DNA of 64,000 bases. Origin: Chitinophagaceae bacterium. Its GTDB lineage: Bacteria; Bacteroidota; Bacteroidia; Chitinophagales; Chitinophagaceae. The notes below the pieces were generated by a model. That model had not been told where the DNA came from. It was given only the letters and a program-made list of their open reading frames with translations, and searched no databases. The DNA lies in contig JAIYAN010000015.1 of NCBI GenBank assembly GCA_027489035.1, forward strand, positions 124,001 through 188,000, given 5' to 3'. A program made the translations under genes and the position numbers. Of the stretch, positions 62,225 to 64,000 are shown one piece after another. Position 1 is the first letter of the stretch, and the number at the start of each line of letters is the position of its first letter.

Positions 62225-62695
62225 TTAATCAATTGTTGCGATAACTTTCAATTCTATACAAATAGGTGTGGGTAAGCTTTTTATTTCTACAGTTGTTCTG
62301 CAAGCTTCAACATCTTTAAAGTATTCACCATAAATTTTATTATAGATTGGAAAATCGTTTTTCATGTTGGTTAAAAAAACGGTTACATCAACCATTTTAT
62401 CCCAGCTACTTCCGCTTGCCTCCAATACTGCTTTTACATTGGCAAAAACCGAATGACATTCCGCTTCGATATCATATTTTACAATGTTACCCGCTTCATC
62501 TAATTCCAAGCCTGGGATTTTATTATCCACAGCACTTCGGCTACCGATACCTGATATGAAAAGTAGGTTGCCAACTTTACGGGCGTGCGGATAAGCTCCT
62601 AAAGGAGCGGCAGCGTTTGTTGTTTTGATTATTTCGTTTGTGGTTTGTTGTTTGTTGTTTGATGTTATGTTTGTTGTTGATGTTTCTCTGTTCAT
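62225..62695 (-). CDS. RidA/YjgF-family protein, probable 2-aminomuconate deaminase
   Basis: 156 residues. The RidA trimer fold spans about residues 28-156 (APLGAYPHARKVGNLLFISGIGS, ECHSVFANVKAVLEASGSSWDKMVDVTVFLTNM, ACRTTVEIKSLPTPICIELKVIATID), with the conserved arginine in CRTTVE. Lying in a kynurenine cluster beside an aminomuconic semialdehyde dehydrogenase candidate, it is probably the 2-aminomuconate deaminase of the NbaF/AmnD type. The first ~27 residues (TSTTNITSNNKQQTTNEIIK) are low-complexity, are encoded by a seven-base CAACAAA array, and are not part of the fold. The frame also joins the broken four-helix gene upstream without a stop. Confidence 0.88.
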   Translation of the reverse strand: MNRETSTTNITSNNKQQTTNEIIKTTNAAAPLGAYPHARKVGNLLFISGIGSRSAVDNKIPGLELDEAGNIVKYDIEAECHSVFANVKAVLEASGSSWDKMVDVTVFLTNMKNDFPIYNKIYGEYFKDVEACRTTVEIKSLPTPICIELKVIATID

Positions 62696-63079
62696 AAATT
62701 TTAGTCCTTTATATTTAGAATAATTTAAGTAATTAATGAATGCTGCTATTTTATTGTTTAATTTTTCAGTTTCAGTAATTAGATTATTGAAATTGATTTC
62801 ATGTATATATTTTTTATCAAGTGCTTGAATTAGCTGTGATTTTAACTAATTAGCCGAACCTCTTGAAATACTTAAAAACTGAATAAACTCAAGTCTGCTC
62901 GCTCTTCCAAAACCTTCTGCAATATTGTTCATTATAGATTCAGCAGATCTCATGATCTGGTCTTTCAATCCAAAATCTCTTTTCAATTCTGTTGTTTTTG
63001 TAAGCTCGATTATTTCTTTGTTTAATTGTCTTGCTATTTGCCAAATTTCTAGATCTTCAAATCTTCTGATGGTTGCCAT
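62696..63079 (-). pseudogene. Four-helix bundle protein (23S rRNA intervening-sequence type), nonsense-interrupted
   Basis: From ATG 63079 the frame gives 77 residues (MATIRRFEDLEIWQIARQL, LKDQIMRSAESIMNNIAEGF, SRLEFIQFLSISRGSAN) and then TAG at 62846-62848. The same frame goes on with LKSQLIQALDKKYI, NFNNLITETEKLNNKIAAFI and NYLNYSKYKGLKF, which is the normal rest of the family, where the stop replaces the glutamate of SANEL. The natural stop is also missing: the frame runs directly into the ATG of the RidA gene at 62695. The family is found as free-standing genes and in rRNA insertions and has no settled function. A single substitution explains the interruption. Confidence 0.85.
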
Positions 63080-63177
63080 GTTATTTTAATTGTACGGTTA
63101 AGAATGTACATTAAAATTATCCCGAATTAAATCTATGGCAATGAAAAAGAACTGAAGAAAATTCAGAAACCAAAACA

Positions 63178-63257
63178 AACCCCAAACCCCAAACCCCAAA
63201 CCCCAAACAACAAACAATAAACAATAAACAATAAACCACAAACAATAAACCACAAAC
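63178..63257. repeat. Seven-base TTTGTGG/TTTATTG/TTTGGGG array at the aldehyde dehydrogenase 3' end
   Basis: Read on the coding strand, about 11 tandem seven-base units follow the TAG stop: first TTTGTGG and TTTATTG alternately, then TTTATTG, TTTGTTG, and four of TTTGGGG. Period seven is exact throughout. The rest of the gap (63080-63177) shows nothing. Confidence 0.85.
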
Positions 63258-64000
63258 TAGTATTCCACACAAACATTTTTCGCTTCCGTGAAAAACTTCA
63301 TCGCTTCCCATCCGCCTTCTCTGCCTACGCCACTATTTTTAATGCCGCCAAATGGGGTACGTAAATCTCTTTCCAACCAACAATTAATCCATACAATACC
63401 CGATTCTATTTTTGATGCTACCAAATTGGCTTTAGAAATATCTTGTGTCCAAATGGTTGCTGCCAAACCATATTCCGTTGCGTTAGCGAGTTCAAGTGCT
63501 TCTTCAATGGTATTAAAAGGTTGTAAAGTAACCACGGGACCAAAAATTTCTTCTTTATTTGTTCTGCAATTGGGGCCAAGGTTTTCGATTACTGTGGGTG
63601 CAATGAAATATCCATTTTCGCATCGGCCTTCCACTTTAACAGCATAACCACCACATAAAATTTTTCCACCTTCTTGTTTTGCCAATTCAATGCAGTTCAA
63701 CACTTTTTCAAAATGTACTTTACTAACCAATGCACCTTGTTTTGAAGATTCTAATAAAGGATCGCCATTGTTTAATTTTTCAACCCAAGGAATAAAATCA
63801 GTTTTGAATTTTTCATAAATGCTGGCTTCAATTAAAATCCGACTACCACACAAGCAAATTTGTCCTTGATTTCCAAAAGAAGAGCGAATGGTATTGTACA
63901 ACATTTTTTTCCAATCGCAATCTGCAAAAATGATGTTGGGATTTTTGCCACCAAGTTCTAATGATAATTTTTTAAACATGGGAGCGGCAATAGAAGCTAT
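63257..64000 (-). CDS. Aldehyde dehydrogenase, probable 2-aminomuconic semialdehyde dehydrogenase (partial)
   Basis: The C-terminal 248 codons of an NAD-dependent aldehyde dehydrogenase; the start lies outside the window and the frame is open to its end. Visible are the catalytic glutamate in SLELGGKNPNIIFADCD, the nucleophilic cysteine in GNQGQICLCGSR, the KEEIFGPVVTLQPF motif and the C-terminal FGGIKNSGVGREGGWEAMKFFTEAKNVCVEY. The ending and the kynurenine neighbours fit the ALDH8/AmnC-type enzyme that oxidises 2-aminomuconic semialdehyde to 2-aminomuconate, the substrate of the downstream RidA-type deaminase. Other ALDH specificities cannot be excluded from the fragment. Confidence 0.9.
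   Translation of the reverse strand: MASIAAPMFKKLSLELGGKNPNIIFADCDWKKMLYNTIRSSFGNQGQICLCGSRILIEASIYEKFKTDFIPWVEKLNNGDPLLESSKQGALVSKVHFEKVLNCIELAKQEGGKILCGGYAVKVEGRCENGYFIAPTVIENLGPNCRTNKEEIFGPVVTLQPFNTIEEALELANATEYGLAATIWTQDISKANLVASKIESGIVWINCWLERDLRTPFGGIKNSGVGREGGWEAMKFFTEAKNVCVEY

Noticed and set aside
55576..62848. Stop-codon recoding, because two genes read on cleanly past a single stop
   Set aside because: One stop is TAA and the other TAG, both genes belong to accessory families that decay readily, and all housekeeping genes use ordinary stops. Two independent nonsense changes are simpler.
63117..63311. Reverse-strand frame across the TTTGGGG array
   Set aside because: Low-complexity repeat translation overlapping the ALDH 3' end in another frame.

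Overview
This window is AT-rich bacterial chromosome from a member of the Bacteroidota, probably a Chitinophagia- or Sphingobacteriia-like environmental lineage; I cannot name the genus. The signs are the recurrent TAnnTTTG -7 promoter boxes, a secreted protein with SprB-type repeats and a gliding-motility/type IX secretion C-terminal domain, the Bacteroidota-specific small protein after rpmG, a futalosine-type UbiA candidate and an aerobic kynurenine pathway. No rRNA, tRNA, CRISPR array, insertion sequence or integrase was seen. The one RNA gene is the small signal recognition particle RNA (ffs).

Layout. 1-9.9 kb: end of a polytopic membrane protein (reverse strand), purL, pyrG (with a possible attenuator), a TrmH-type methyltransferase, a UbiA prenyltransferase, ruvX, def, and a reverse-strand ECF sigma factor followed by a membrane-anchored trypsin-like protease that may be its anti-sigma partner. 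10-16.3 kb: a small lipoprotein, then three uncharacterised genes ending in a 1280-residue protein with ankyrin, TerB-like and PH-like parts. The last two share a conserved module of about 105 residues that I cannot assign to a family; this is the best candidate for an undescribed system. 17.3-21.7 kb: shikimate operon (DAHP synthase/chorismate mutase fusion, aroB, aroA, aroC). 22-29 kb: a 1440-residue adhesin and a GH20 hexosaminidase. 29-38 kb: pyk and pfkA, argS, an EamA transporter, rpmB-rpmG-DUF4295, ftsY, surE. 38.5-40.4 kb: a LexA/CI-like repressor with two operator-like dyads, and ssb. 41-53 kb: glmS, mgtE, a SET-domain protein, an APC permease, an alpha-oxoamine synthase, a PafA-like phosphatase, a TMTC-like glycosyltransferase, cca and ffs. 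53.2-57.7 kb: an accessory island with an SGNH hydrolase, a RhuM-Doc protein, a mosaic RhuM pseudogene, a ParDE module whose toxin carries a nonsense codon and which lies between two ~77-bp direct repeats, a LamG lipoprotein and a small XRE regulator. 58-64 kb: a thioredoxin-like protein, pyrF and a kynurenine cluster (kmo, kynU, a RidA-type deaminase, an aldehyde dehydrogenase).

A second theme is the intergenic DNA. Many gaps carry short-period arrays (7- or 9-base units) or a mosaic of dispersed modules. They start at or within a few bases of stop codons, often supply the stop codon, and often contain inverted copies that could fold into long hairpins. In one place such an array has become the N-terminus of a protein (RidA).

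Several starts are set here from promoter boxes. In purL, pfkA and cca the longest open frame begins inside the -7 box, so the next ATG is used; argS and cca have the box so close to the ATG that their mRNAs may be leaderless.
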